Source: Deltaproteobacteria bacterium
Lineage (GTDB): Bacteria; Desulfobacterota; Binatia; UBA9968; JAJDTQ01
Direction: 5' to 3'
DNA: 32,818 nucleotides
Assembly (NCBI GenBank): GCA_028818775.1
Contig: JAPPNE010000081.1
Coordinates: 1-32,818 of the forward strand
Shown here: positions 1-7,860 of the stretch, in pieces
Layout: each line of letters begins with the position of its first letter
Position numbering within the stretch: the first letter of the stretch is position 1
Notes under the pieces: generated by a model
What the model was told of the DNA's origin: nothing
Database searches by the model: none
The model's input: the letters and a program-made list of their open reading frames with translations, nothing else
Position numbers and translations under genes: made by a program

Positions 1-54
1 GCTGGAGAGCGGTCCCGAGTTGGGCACCCGGATGCCGAATTCGAATTTACCCAT
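1..54 (-). CDS. LLM-class flavin-dependent oxidoreductase, N-terminal fragment (runs off left edge)
   Basis: Only the first 18 codons lie in the window, reading MGKFEFGIRVPNSGPLSS. This resembles the first beta strand of luciferase-like monooxygenases, which often open with a K-F-x-F-G-x-R-x-P-x-S-G pattern. GGAG and GAGG stretches precede the ATG at positions 54-52, so the start is credible. The gene begins 11 bases after the stop of the alpha/beta hydrolase on the same strand. It is therefore probably the third gene of the operon that starts with another LLM oxidoreductase at 2063. Family assignment rests on a very short stretch and on context; substrate and cofactor (FMN or F420) cannot be told. 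Confidence 0.55.
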   Translation of the reverse strand, partial: MGKFEFGIRVPNSGPLSS

Positions 55-65
55 GCCTCGTGCTC

Positions 66-980
66 CTAGGGTTCGGTGATGCCGATGCGGTCGTACTTCA
101 GGTGGCGGTTGTACCAGTCCACCACCCCGCCGGCGATCTGGTCGAAGTAGTCGTTGTAGACCCCGTAGTGGGTGGTCTTCTTCAGCATGACGAGCTTCTT
201 GGGCTCGCCCGCCTTCTCGTACATGCGGACGGAATGCTCCTCGGGCGTGGTGGCGTCGTACTCCACCGCGACGAACAGCACGCCCCGAGGCGAGATCTTG
301 TGGACCACGTCCTCCGGGGCGTAGTCCAGGATCGCGTCGGCGCACTGCAGCGGCATCTGGTTGGGGATTTTGGAGGCGACTTCCTTCTTGATGTTGGTGG
401 TCTTGCGCTCCGGGGTCTGGACCATGATCTCCTCGCGCGCCGCTACCAGCTCGCCCGAACCGTTCAGCACCCGCTGCCGGCGGTCTTCCTCGATGCGCTT
501 GAGGTAGTCGATCCATTCGTACTCCCGGCGCATGGAATGGAGCCAGTCGCGGCCGTTGCAGACGCCGAGGTAGCACACTACGGCCTTGACCCGCTCGTCG
601 GTGCCGCCCACCAGCACGGCGTTGCCGCCGCCGGTGCCGCCGGAGCCGTAGGTGGCGATGCGGTCGGAGTCCACGTCGTCGCGGGTCTCCATGTAGGTGA
701 TGGCGTTGCGGATGTCCTCGGCTTGCCAGGTGGGCATGACCCAGCCCTTCTGCGGGCCCTCGCTCTGCCCCCAGCCGCGGTAGTCGAAGCACAGGCACGC
801 GTAGCCCGCCTCGCACAACCGCTCGAACATCAGGATGTAGTGCTTGGCGTCCTTGAGTCCCAGAAAGCCCGGACCCTGGACGATGCCCGGCCAGGGCTTT
901 CCCTGGTCGCCGTCGGGCAGGTAAAGGGTCCCGTGGACCTTGTAGCCTTCGCTGTAGAAGTAGACGTCCTCTGTTCGCAT
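66..980 (-). CDS. alpha/beta hydrolase (dienelactone hydrolase/CocE-like) with atypical nucleophile elbow
   Basis: This 304-residue soluble protein has an alpha/beta hydrolase layout. An early strand is followed by the oxyanion region (PGIVQGPGFLGLKD, about residues 30-43) and a CFDYRGWGQSEG segment (about 63-74). The nucleophile elbow follows YMETRDDVDSDRIATYG near residue 112. A late Asp lies in VEYDATTPEE and a C-terminal His in KKTTHYGVYND, giving the expected acid and base. The elbow reads G-S-G-G-T-G-G-G-N, where relatives usually have G-x-S-x-G-G, so the usual Ser position appears to be Thr or shifted. GGGAGA lies just before the ATG. It sits between two LLM oxidoreductase genes on the same strand, suggesting a shared catabolic operon in which it might cleave an ester, lactone or thioester intermediate. 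No signal peptide is seen. The fold call is secure; the reaction is not. Confidence 0.85.
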   Translation of the reverse strand: MRTEDVYFYSEGYKVHGTLYLPDGDQGKPWPGIVQGPGFLGLKDAKHYILMFERLCEAGYACLCFDYRGWGQSEGPQKGWVMPTWQAEDIRNAITYMETRDDVDSDRIATYGSGGTGGGNAVLVGGTDERVKAVVCYLGVCNGRDWLHSMRREYEWIDYLKRIEEDRRQRVLNGSGELVAAREEIMVQTPERKTTNIKKEVASKIPNQMPLQCADAILDYAPEDVVHKISPRGVLFVAVEYDATTPEEHSVRMYEKAGEPKKLVMLKKTTHYGVYNDYFDQIAGGVVDWYNRHLKYDRIGITEP

Positions 981-1073
981 GTGGTTCTCCCAGGGAGCCT
1001 CCGGTCGGGGGCGACGCGCCGGTCGCCGGCACGGCGCCCCCAGCCGCGGGCTTCCGGACCCCGACTCCTCCGC

Positions 1074-2063
1074 CTAGGCGCGCACCGCCGGCAGGACTTC
1101 CTTGCCCAGCAGCTCGATCTGCTCGTACCAGTCCTCGTAGCGGAACCGGAGGTCGTAGACGATGTGGTTGAGACCGCCTTCCTCGTAACGCTGCGTATCG
1201 CGGACGATGTCCTCCGGCGTGCCCGCCAGCAGCAGTCCCTCGATGTCCTTGAGCTCGGAGAAGGTCCCGGACGCGGGCTTGACCCAGGTGGGCTTCTTGT
1301 TGCCCTCGTTGATGAGACCGGGCGCGTTGACCTTGCTCACCGCGGTGTCCTTGTCCTTGGCGATGCTGGTGATGGGGATGGCCCCGGTGGTCACCATGGG
1401 CTTGCCGGCCTTGTCGCACAGGTCGTGCAGGTACTTGATGCACTTGTGGAACGTAGCCAGCGGGATCCGTCCGGGCATCCACCCGTCGCAGTAGTCCACG
1501 GCGCGCCGGCACGAGGCCGGGGTGCCGCCACCGTACCAGATGGGGATGGGGGCCAGGGGCGTGGGCTTCAGCTCGACGTCCTCGAAGGAGTAGTACTCGT
1601 CCTCGTAGTTCACCTTTTCGCCGGCCCACAGCCGACGCACGAGGTTGGAGTTGACCTTGGCCATGTTGAAGCGGTCCTCGCGGGTGTTCTTGAGCCCCGC
1701 CGCGGCGAACTCGTGCTGGAACGTTCCCGCGCCGATGCCCATGATTACCTTGCCGTCGGCCAGGACGCTCAGGGCCGCCATGCACTGGGCGAGGTGGATG
1801 GGGTGGCGGTGGGAGATCATCGTACCGGTCCCCAGGATCAGCTTCTTGCACACCGACGAAATCGCCGACAGGATCGCGACGCATTCGATATGGGTGTTGT
1901 CCGTGCCCTCCATGCCGTGGGGCTCGAAGACCAGGTGGTCACGGACCCAGACGGAGTCGAATCCCAACGACTCGGCCAGCTTCGATCCCTCGATGCACTT
2001 CTCCACCGATCCCTGATCCCCGAAATGGGGCAGCAACAGTCCGAACTTCAGTTTCGTCGCCAT
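1074..2063 (-). CDS. LLM-class flavin-dependent oxidoreductase (luciferase-like monooxygenase fold)
   Basis: This 329-residue protein has the bacterial luciferase-like TIM barrel. It opens with KLKFGLLLPHFGDQGS, followed by AESLGFDSVWVRDHL (about residues 31-45), a hallmark of F420- or FMN-dependent LLM enzymes. The segment ILGTGTMISHRHPIHLAQCMAAL matches the conserved third to fourth strand region, and KVIMGIGAG and PIPIWYGGGTPASCRRA follow as expected. I chose the ATG at 2063 because AAGGAGG lies 7 bases upstream; an open frame extends 31 codons further but has no such site. The gene is first in an operon with a hydrolase (93-base spacer) and a second LLM gene. A good promoter lies 250 bases upstream. 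Members oxidise many substrates, so substrate and F420 versus FMN use stay open. Confidence 0.9.
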   Translation of the reverse strand: MATKLKFGLLLPHFGDQGSVEKCIEGSKLAESLGFDSVWVRDHLVFEPHGMEGTDNTHIECVAILSAISSVCKKLILGTGTMISHRHPIHLAQCMAALSVLADGKVIMGIGAGTFQHEFAAAGLKNTREDRFNMAKVNSNLVRRLWAGEKVNYEDEYYSFEDVELKPTPLAPIPIWYGGGTPASCRRAVDYCDGWMPGRIPLATFHKCIKYLHDLCDKAGKPMVTTGAIPITSIAKDKDTAVSKVNAPGLINEGNKKPTWVKPASGTFSELKDIEGLLLAGTPEDIVRDTQRYEEGGLNHIVYDLRFRYEDWYEQIELLGKEVLPAVRA

Positions 2064-2229
2064 GCTCAAACCTCCTTGCGGCTTCCTTTGGATATTGACT
2101 TGGCTGGCTCGGGGAGGGACGCTCACCCGTCCCCGCAACCGGCTCGCCGGAAACAATTGGCCGAAACGGCGCCGTCAAGCGCCATTTCGATTCATCAACT
2201 TGGGGATGCTGTTGCTGCGAAGGACCATG

Positions 2230-2257
2230 AACAATGCGGCCGGGGAGGAGCATTGTT
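2230..2257. promoter_or_regulatory. inverted repeat in the LLM operon leader, possible operator
   Basis: The arms AACAATGC (2230-2237) and GCATTGTT (2250-2257) are perfectly complementary, with a 12-base GC-rich spacer. The repeat lies about 45-75 bases downstream of the transcription start predicted from the promoter at 2310-2339, within the 5' leader of the LLM-hydrolase operon. It could be a roadblock operator or an RNA hairpin. No regulator gene for it is identified nearby other than the LytTR protein, whose sites normally look different. Confidence 0.35.
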
Positions 2258-2309
2258 GGACCGCATCGCGGCAGTGACGCCCTGCACGATGTTCCGAGCC
2301 GAAAAACTT

Positions 2310-2339
2310 TTTATAGACTCCGCTCGCGAACACTGTCAA
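2310..2339 (-). promoter_or_regulatory. sigma70-like promoter for the LLM-hydrolase operon
   Basis: Read on the minus strand, a perfect TTGACA (-35, 2339-2334) is followed after 18 bases by TATAAA (-10, 2315-2310). The next gene downstream is the LLM oxidoreductase starting at 2063, giving a leader of about 240 bases that contains the inverted repeat at 2230-2257. The match to consensus is 6/6 and 5/6. The surroundings are otherwise GC-rich, so the AT-rich -10 stands out. Confidence 0.6.
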
Positions 2340-2441
2340 GCGTGTGCCCAGCGCGCCGGATCACAAGTCAGCCGCCGGCACAGGCTTAGGGTCGTGCAGC
2401 GACGAAGTCAGGTCCGGGAGCTGTGGGCGGGACGGTGAGGG

Positions 2442-3404
2442 TCACGGACACTCTTGCTCGCTCGTCACCGAGGGGGACCGCGGGCGGTCGAGGGCGGCGC
2501 GAGTCTGGGCGAGGTACGTGCGGCTGACCGGAACCATGTGTCCGCCCGTGAGCTGCAGGAACATGCGTTGGTTGCGCTTGGTCCAGCCGCTCACGTGTCG
2601 AAGCGAAACCCAATAGGATCGGTGTACGCGGATCCCCTCGTTGGCCAGTTCATTGATGGCGTCGGCGAAACGCATCAGCAGGGTGCAATGGCCGGTGGCG
2701 GTGACGACCTCCACGTAGTGGTCGCTCATCTTGAGGTAGACGACGTCCTCGCCGGCGTCCGCGGGCAGACGGCGAAGAAACGGAGACCGGGGTGCCGCGG
2801 TGTCCCGGTCGACCGCGACAGGAGACCCCGTGTAACCGTGGAGGGTGTCCGTCGGGGCCGGTTCGGGCAGGGTCTCGGTCCACGGATCACCGGCAGCCTC
2901 GTTCTTGAAACGTTGGCTGACCAGGTAGTGGACGACAGCCCCGCATATCAGGACGGAAAACGTCAGGAACAGGTACACGGTCGGCCAGTCGTCGCGTGCC
3001 AATATTGCAGGGGAAAGCAGTGTGTCGACGCCGTAGGCGATGGCCGTGGTTGTCGGCGTGGCGATGAACGTGGCCCCGACAACCGCCAGCGTAATGCCCA
3101 GCGGACTCCAGAACCGCGTGAGGTAGAGCGTGACCACGTACTCGGCGTAGCACAGGGGCACAGACAAGGCCGAGCACAGGCTGAGATAGACCGTGCGTTG
3201 GGTCCAGGTGAGTTCATTCGTGCCCAAGGGGCATATGACGGTGTACGCGCCCAGATAGAGACCCAACAGGATCAGGACCCTCTTGAAGATATAGGGGCTT
3301 AGTGCTTCGCGATACGCGGCTTCCCAAGGATGTCTCTTGTCGCCGTCCACCTCATCATCCGAAACCGACGAAGAGTACGAACTGCCCATGTTCCACCACT
3401 TCAT
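2442..3404 (-). CDS. membrane-anchored LytTR-family DNA-binding regulator
   Basis: This 320-residue protein has an N-terminal membrane part and a C-terminal LytTR DNA-binding domain. Four hydrophobic segments are visible (about residues 41-60, 69-90, 98-120 and 140-163). After a Pro-rich linker, the LytTR domain spans about residues 217-310. It reads EDVVYLKMSDHYVEVVT, LLMRFADAINEL, GIRVHRSYWVSLRHVSGWTK and then VPVSRTYLAQTRAAL, the canonical order including the H-R-S-Y/F-x-V motif. It lacks a receiver domain, so it resembles one-component LytTR proteins in which the membrane part senses a signal or partner. The ATG at 3404 has only a weak SD; the ATG at 3389 (MGSSYSS) is an alternative. A tandem 19-bp repeat overlies its promoter, suggesting autoregulation. 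Its targets are unknown; the divergent bicupin gene is one candidate. Confidence 0.85.
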   Translation of the reverse strand: MKWWNMGSSYSSSVSDDEVDGDKRHPWEAAYREALSPYIFKRVLILLGLYLGAYTVICPLGTNELTWTQRTVYLSLCSALSVPLCYAEYVVTLYLTRFWSPLGITLAVVGATFIATPTTTAIAYGVDTLLSPAILARDDWPTVYLFLTFSVLICGAVVHYLVSQRFKNEAAGDPWTETLPEPAPTDTLHGYTGSPVAVDRDTAAPRSPFLRRLPADAGEDVVYLKMSDHYVEVVTATGHCTLLMRFADAINELANEGIRVHRSYWVSLRHVSGWTKRNQRMFLQLTGGHMVPVSRTYLAQTRAALDRPRSPSVTSEQECP

Positions 3405-3415
3405 TCGCTAGAAGG

Positions 3416-3453
3416 CTCTTCTCGGGGTAAACTTCTCTTCTCAGGATAAACTT
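3416..3453. repeat. tandem 19-bp direct repeat at the LytTR promoter, likely regulator binding sites
   Basis: Two abutting 19-bp units (3416-3434 and 3435-3453) match at 17 of 19 positions. Read on the minus strand, each unit begins AAGTTTA and ends GAGAAGAG. LytTR proteins generally bind pairs of short direct repeats about two helical turns apart, so a 19-bp period is close to expectation. The unit at 3435-3453 overlaps the candidate -10 of the LytTR gene and the other unit lies in its leader, which would fit autorepression. Confidence 0.5.
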
Positions 3454-3477
3454 ATTTGACCGATCGATTATTGTCAA
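3449..3477 (-). promoter_or_regulatory. candidate promoter of the LytTR gene
   Basis: On the minus strand, TTGACA (3477-3472) is followed after 17 bases by TAAGTT (3454-3449), a weak -10. The LytTR start codon is about 45 bases further on. The same region contains TTGAC and GTCAA half-sites (3456-3477) around CGATCG, which may be an additional operator. The -35 is perfect but the -10 is poor. Confidence 0.4.
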
Positions 3478-3589
3478 CAGTGGATTTCGGACGCAGCCGC
3501 CCGCCTTCTTGTGGTAGGAGCGGAATTCGTCTAGAAAATGCACAGGTTAACGGACACGCTCGCCGCGCGGCGGGCAGGGAGAGGAAACG

Positions 3590-4537
3590 ATGAGCGACTT
3601 TTATAGTGAATGGTTGAGCGCCACCGAACGGAACGAGCAGTTTGTCGAGAACGCGCCGCGAGTCGCGCGCCACAAGGAGCTGGAGTGGATCAAGACGCGG
3701 CAGGACGCCAGGGCTGCGTTGATGATCGCGCCCGAGAAAGGCTTCCCTACCGGCGGCAGCATGATGATGCGGGCGGAGATTCCCGTGGGATGGCACACCG
3801 GGCGTCACAGCCACGGCGAGGAAGCCATCTACGTCGAGAGCGGCACCGGTTTCATGGTGCTCGACGGGAAGCGCTATGACTTCGGGCCGGGCACGGTCCT
3901 CCACGTGCCCTATCGTTCCGAACACCAGTTGTTCAATACCGGCGACGTCCCGGTGGGGTACATATCCGGGCTCGCCTGGCACCTGGAGGCCTCCGTCTAC
4001 ATGGGCCGCATGGATCAGTTCGAGGACTGCGGCCCCAACGATTCGGCGGCGCTGGAGGCCATCGGACCGGAAGAATCACAGGACTGGCCGGAAGACGGCC
4101 GGCGCATCTCCATGCACCAGGACCAGCACGAGCTTTCGGCCGAGTCCAAGCACGGCGCCACCTACTTCCTCATGGGCCGCAGCGGCAACCGCAACGGCTT
4201 CAAGGCCACCGCCGCGGCCATCAGCTCCATCTTCGTCGAGCTGCCGCGTTCGAAGAGCCACAGCCACGCCCACCCCGAGGCGTATCTCTACGCGCTCATG
4301 GGAGCCGGCTACTCGGAGATCGGCGGCAAGCAGTACACCTGGGAGCAGGGGGACGCCGTCCACGTGCCCCCGGGCATGATGCACCACCAGCACTTCAACC
4401 CCAGCGACGGCGAGACCCGCGAGCTGCGCTTCGAGTTCGGGATCCGCTACTGGCTGGTGGACCAGTGGAAGGGGTACACCACCATCGACAAGCATCTGAA
4501 GGCCATGTCGATGGACGAGGACGACGAGGACAAGTAG
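3590..4537 (+). CDS. bicupin protein (two cupin_2-type domains)
   Basis: This 315-residue protein contains two cupin barrels. The first has the metal motif GWHTGRHSHGEEAIYVESGTG (about residues 67-87), with H-x-H and a Glu, and a second-motif His in VPYRSEHQLFN. The second has SKSHSHAHPEAYLYALMG (about 224-241) and VPPGMMHHQHFN. Both sites keep the His/Glu set that normally holds Fe, Mn or Ni, so this could be a dioxygenase, isomerase or other metalloenzyme of gentisate dioxygenase-like architecture. An SD-like GGGAGAGGAAA precedes the ATG. It is divergent from the LytTR gene and convergent with ptrB. The C-terminus ends in an acidic tail (MDEDDEDK). It resembles the bicupin at 6791-7846 in layout but not closely in sequence. 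Substrate unknown. Confidence 0.85.
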   Translation: MSDFYSEWLSATERNEQFVENAPRVARHKELEWIKTRQDARAALMIAPEKGFPTGGSMMMRAEIPVGWHTGRHSHGEEAIYVESGTGFMVLDGKRYDFGPGTVLHVPYRSEHQLFNTGDVPVGYISGLAWHLEASVYMGRMDQFEDCGPNDSAALEAIGPEESQDWPEDGRRISMHQDQHELSAESKHGATYFLMGRSGNRNGFKATAAAISSIFVELPRSKSHSHAHPEAYLYALMGAGYSEIGGKQYTWEQGDAVHVPPGMMHHQHFNPSDGETRELRFEFGIRYWLVDQWKGYTTIDKHLKAMSMDEDDEDK

Positions 4538-4550
4538 CCCGGCCGTCAAT

Positions 4551-4592
4551 CCGCCCGCGCGACAATCCGTTCCACGCGGACGCGCCGGGCGG
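4551..4592 (+). terminator. possible rho-independent terminator after the bicupin gene
   Basis: The arms at 4551-4561 and 4581-4592 pair as CCGCCCG-CGCG with CGCGC-CGGGCGG (one bulge), followed by GTTTCC. The stem is strong but the U tract is weak. It lies between two convergent genes, 14 bases after the bicupin stop. Confidence 0.35.
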
Positions 4593-4609
4593 GTTTCCGA
4601 CGCGGGCGG

Positions 4610-6664
4610 CTACTCGCCGATCCCCGCCAGATCCAGCAGAAACGCGTATTCCAGGGCGATCTCGCGGTAGCGCTTGAAGCGTCCGGACGCGCCGCCGTGC
4701 CCGGCTTCCATGTTGGTCTTGAGCAGCAGCCGGTTCCCATCGGTCTTGGTGGCGCGCAGCCTGGCCACCCACTTGGCCGGCTCCCAGTACTGCACCTGGG
4801 AGTCGTGCAGGCCGGTGGTCACCAGCATGTGCGGGTAGTCCCTTGCCGCGACGTTGTCGTAGGGCGAGTAGGACAGGATGTAGTCGTAGAACTCCTTGTC
4901 ATTGGGGTTGCCCCACTCGTCGTACTCGCCCGTTGTGAGGGGGATGTCCGGGTCCAGCATGGTGGTGACCACGTCCACGAACGGCACCTGCGCCACCACC
5001 CCCTTGAAGAGGTCCGGCCGCAGGTTCACCACCGCCCCCATCAAGAGGCCGCCGGCGCTCCCGCCCATGGCGAAGAGCCGTTCCCGCGACGTATAGCGCT
5101 GCTCGACCAGGTGCTCGGCGCACGCGATGAAGTCCGTGAACGTGTTCTTCTTCCGGAGCAGCCTGCCGTCCTCGTACCACGCCCGCCCCATCTCCTCGCC
5201 GCCGCGGATGTGGGCGATGGCGAAGACGAAGCCACGGTCGAGCAGGCTCAGGCGCGCCGAGCCGAAGCCGGCGTCGAGGCTGTGGCCGTAGGAGCCGTAG
5301 CCGTAGAGGAGCAGCGGGCGGCGGCCGTCCCGTTCCATCCCCTTGCGGTACACCAGCGAGATGGGCACCCGGGCGCCGTCCCCGGCGGTGGCGTGGAGCC
5401 GCTCGGTGCGGTAGTCGCCGCTGTCGAAACCGCCCAGCACCTCCTCCTGCTTGAGCAGGGTCTTCTCCCGCGTCACCATGTCGTAGTCGTAGATGGAGCT
5501 GGGCGTGGTCATGGAGGTGTAGCCGTAGCGCAGCACCGTGGTGTCGAACTCCGGGTTGACGCTGGTGCCGGCGGCGTAGGCGGGCTCGCCGAACTCCAAG
5601 TAGTGCTCCGACGAGCCGTCCCACGGCATGATGCGGATGCGCATCAGCCCGTCGTGCCGTTCCTCCAGCACCAGGTGGTCGCGGAACACCTCGAAGCCCT
5701 CCAGCAGCACGTCGGGGCGGTGCGGGATGACTTCCTCCCAGTGCTCCTTGCCGGTACGGTCCAGGGGCGTCGACACGAGCCGGAAGTTCCTGGCCTCGTG
5801 GTTGGTGTGGATGAAGAAGCGGTCCTCGAAGTGGTCCACGGCGTGTTCGTGTCCCCGTTCCCGCGGCACGAAGACGGTGAACGCGCCGGTGGGGTCGCCG
5901 GCGTCCAGGTAGCGGTACTCGCTGCTCAGGGTCTGGGAGGAGACGATCATCAGGTATCGCTTGGACTTCGTCTTGAACACGTGGGCCGAGAAGGTGTCGT
6001 CGGCCTCCTCGTAGACGAGCACGTCCTCCGCCGGATCGGTTCCCAGCACGTGGCGGTAGATGCGGCACGAGCGCAGGGTCTCGGGGTCCTGCTTGGCGTA
6101 GAAGAGGGTGCGGTCGTCGTTGGCCCAGGTGACGTTGCTGGTCACCTCCGGGATGACGTCGGGCAGCGTCTCGCCGGTGGCGAGGTCCTTGAAACGGATG
6201 GTGTAGATGCGCCGCCCCTGGGTATCCTCCGTGTACGCCAGCAGATCCTGCCCGAAGCTCACCGCGATCCTCCCCACCGAGAAGAACTCGTGGCCCTCGG
6301 CGAGCGTGTTGACGTCGAGCATCAGCTCTTCCGGGTTCTCCAGGGACTCGCGCTTGCGCGCGTACAGCGGATACTCCCGGCCCTCCTCGAAACGGGTGTA
6401 ATAGTAGTAGTCGTCCCGCCGGTAGGGCACGGACATGTCCGTCTGCTTGATGCGTCCCTTGATCTCCTCGAACAGGGACTCCTCAAGCCCCTGGACGTGG
6501 GCCATGACCTCCTTGGTGTGGGCGTTTTCCGCCTCCAGATAGGTCACGGTGTCGGGGTTGTCCCGTTCCCGCAGCCAGTAATAGTCGTCGGTGCGCACGT
6601 GACCGTGTTGCTCGAGTCTCTTGGGAACGATCTTGGCGGTGGGTGGATTGAGGGTGCGTTCCAT
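4610..6664 (-). CDS. ptrB: oligopeptidase B (S9A family serine peptidase)
   Basis: This 684-residue cytoplasmic peptidase cleaves short peptides after basic residues. The N-terminal propeller follows the family pattern, opening with PPTAKIVPKRLEQHGHVRTDDYYWLRERDNPDTVTYLEAEN (quoted as residues 8 to 48 in pieces: R-x-D-D-Y-Y-W-L-R and YLEAEN). The C-terminal alpha/beta hydrolase domain carries YGYGSYGHSLDAGF, IAHIRGGEEMGRAWYEDG, the nucleophile elbow MGGSAGGLLMGAVVN and the acid in TGLHDSQVQYWEPAKW. The catalytic His is in MEAGHGGASGRFKRY. Its length matches E. coli PtrB (about 690). The start at 6664 gives the usual N-terminus. It is divergent from a bicupin gene and convergent with another, apparently monocistronic. 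The S9A call is secure; oligopeptidase B versus prolyl oligopeptidase is favoured by overall sequence and length. Confidence 0.92.
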   Translation of the reverse strand: MERTLNPPTAKIVPKRLEQHGHVRTDDYYWLRERDNPDTVTYLEAENAHTKEVMAHVQGLEESLFEEIKGRIKQTDMSVPYRRDDYYYYTRFEEGREYPLYARKRESLENPEELMLDVNTLAEGHEFFSVGRIAVSFGQDLLAYTEDTQGRRIYTIRFKDLATGETLPDVIPEVTSNVTWANDDRTLFYAKQDPETLRSCRIYRHVLGTDPAEDVLVYEEADDTFSAHVFKTKSKRYLMIVSSQTLSSEYRYLDAGDPTGAFTVFVPRERGHEHAVDHFEDRFFIHTNHEARNFRLVSTPLDRTGKEHWEEVIPHRPDVLLEGFEVFRDHLVLEERHDGLMRIRIMPWDGSSEHYLEFGEPAYAAGTSVNPEFDTTVLRYGYTSMTTPSSIYDYDMVTREKTLLKQEEVLGGFDSGDYRTERLHATAGDGARVPISLVYRKGMERDGRRPLLLYGYGSYGHSLDAGFGSARLSLLDRGFVFAIAHIRGGEEMGRAWYEDGRLLRKKNTFTDFIACAEHLVEQRYTSRERLFAMGGSAGGLLMGAVVNLRPDLFKGVVAQVPFVDVVTTMLDPDIPLTTGEYDEWGNPNDKEFYDYILSYSPYDNVAARDYPHMLVTTGLHDSQVQYWEPAKWVARLRATKTDGNRLLLKTNMEAGHGGASGRFKRYREIALEYAFLLDLAGIGE

Positions 6665-6790
6665 GCGTCCACCTTAGCAGAATTCGCCGCGCCCACGAAC
6701 GCGGCGCGCTCTCGCATTCCGTCGCCAAAGGCTGTAGTGTCGCGTCTGGCCTGTGCGCAACCGGAAAGGACACCGGGAGAGGAGGGCGTC

Positions 6791-7846
6791 ATGGTGACCA
6801 GGGCCGTCAAGGAGTTCGAAGTCCATCCCTACGTGCAGTTCATGAGCGACCGGTTCGGCGCGTATGACCGCTGGATCGAGTCCGAGGGGTTGCCGGTGGT
6901 GAGCGGCTCCCACGTCCAGGACGTGCGCCGCATGGAGTTGGGCGCGTGGCCGCGCCGTGGCGGCAAGGGCGCCTACCTGTCGTTCTCGGACCAGCGCGTG
7001 GCCGACGGCTACGTGTGCGAGATCGCCGCGGGGGCAAGCCTCGAGCCCCAGCGGCACCTGTTCGAGGAGATCGTGCTCATCACCCAAGGGCGCGGCGCGA
7101 CCACGGTGTGGTACGATGAGGCGCGCAAGCGCACCTTCGAGTGGGAAACCGGGAGCCTGTTCGCCATCCCGCTGAACGCCTGGCACCAGCACTTCAACGC
7201 CAGCGGCCGGGAACCGGCGCGCTACTTCGCCCTCACCAGCGCCCCGGTGGTGTTCGAGCTCTACCGGGACCCGGGCTTCATCTTCAACACGGACCACGTC
7301 TTCAAGGACCGCTTCGACCCGGCCCAGGAGGACTTCTTCAGCCGCGACGGGAAGTACAACACCGACTATTACGGCGGCATCCTGGAGAACAACTTCATCA
7401 GCAACATCCGCGACATCAAGCTGGTGCCGCGGGAGAAGCGCGGCAAGGGCAACCGCAACATGTACATCCACATGGCCGGCAGCACCATGCTCGCCCACGT
7501 CTCGCAGTTCCCGGTGGGGACCTACAAGAAGGCCCACCGGCACGGCCCCGGCGCCCACATCTACATGCTCGACTCCACGGGCTACTCGCTCATGTGGCAG
7601 GAGGGCGAGAAGCCCCAGCGCTTCGACTGGCAGGAAGGCACGGTGATGTCGCCGCCGGCGGGGAGCTGGCACCAGCACTACAACACGGGCCCCGAGCCCT
7701 GCCGGTTCGTGGCCCTGCACGCCTCCACCGCCGTTCAGGGCGAGGAGCGGGGCGTCGAGCAGATCGAGTTCGAGGACGAGGACCGGGCGTTGCGGCAGAT
7801 GTACGAAGACGAGTGCGCGCGCAACGGCGTCACGGCACGGATGTGA
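6791..7846 (+). CDS. bicupin protein (cupin-domain metalloprotein)
   Basis: This 351-residue protein has two cupin domains. In the first, AAGASLEPQRHLFEEIVLITQGRG (given in parts: LEPQRHLFEEI and LITQGRG) supplies a His/Glu motif, and IPLNAWHQHFN the second motif. In the second, FPVGTYKKAHRHGPGAHIYML and SPPAGSWHQHYN play the same roles. The proteins most like this are annotated ethanolamine ammonia-lyase-like or generic cupins. I chose the ATG at 6791, which has GGAGAGGAGG upstream; the open frame extends much further only because of GC bias. It lies 14 bases upstream of a VOC-family gene on the same strand, so the two are probably co-transcribed. Two metal-binding protein families together suggest a catabolic oxidative step. 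The reaction is not identified. Confidence 0.85.
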   Translation: MVTRAVKEFEVHPYVQFMSDRFGAYDRWIESEGLPVVSGSHVQDVRRMELGAWPRRGGKGAYLSFSDQRVADGYVCEIAAGASLEPQRHLFEEIVLITQGRGATTVWYDEARKRTFEWETGSLFAIPLNAWHQHFNASGREPARYFALTSAPVVFELYRDPGFIFNTDHVFKDRFDPAQEDFFSRDGKYNTDYYGGILENNFISNIRDIKLVPREKRGKGNRNMYIHMAGSTMLAHVSQFPVGTYKKAHRHGPGAHIYMLDSTGYSLMWQEGEKPQRFDWQEGTVMSPPAGSWHQHYNTGPEPCRFVALHASTAVQGEERGVEQIEFEDEDRALRQMYEDECARNGVTARM

Positions 7847-7860
7847 CGAAAGGAGCAGTC

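Larger units (their letters stand above)
2064..2441. other. 378-base gene-free spacer upstream of the LLM operon
   Basis: This stretch separates the LLM oxidoreductase start at 2063 from the 3' end of the LytTR gene at 2442; both lie on the minus strand. It contains the SD AAGGAGG next to the LLM start, an 8-bp inverted repeat at 2230-2257 and a sigma70-like promoter at 2310-2339. I see no convincing terminator for the LytTR gene. The several overlapping open frames here lack family features and are GC-driven. Confidence 0.6.

Noticed and set aside
60-2438. 792-codon open frame on the plus strand
   Set aside because: It is antisense to the hydrolase and LLM genes, Val/His/Leu-rich without any family motif, and follows from high GC at third codon positions. 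Similar long antisense frames at 4697-6790, 8374-9483, 18815-20497, 21916-25059, 27277-29133 and 30638-32458 are rejected for the same reason.
6685-6706. CGCCGCG/CGCGGCG hairpin as a terminator
   Set aside because: It lies between two divergent gene starts and has no T tract; probably a chance GC palindrome.
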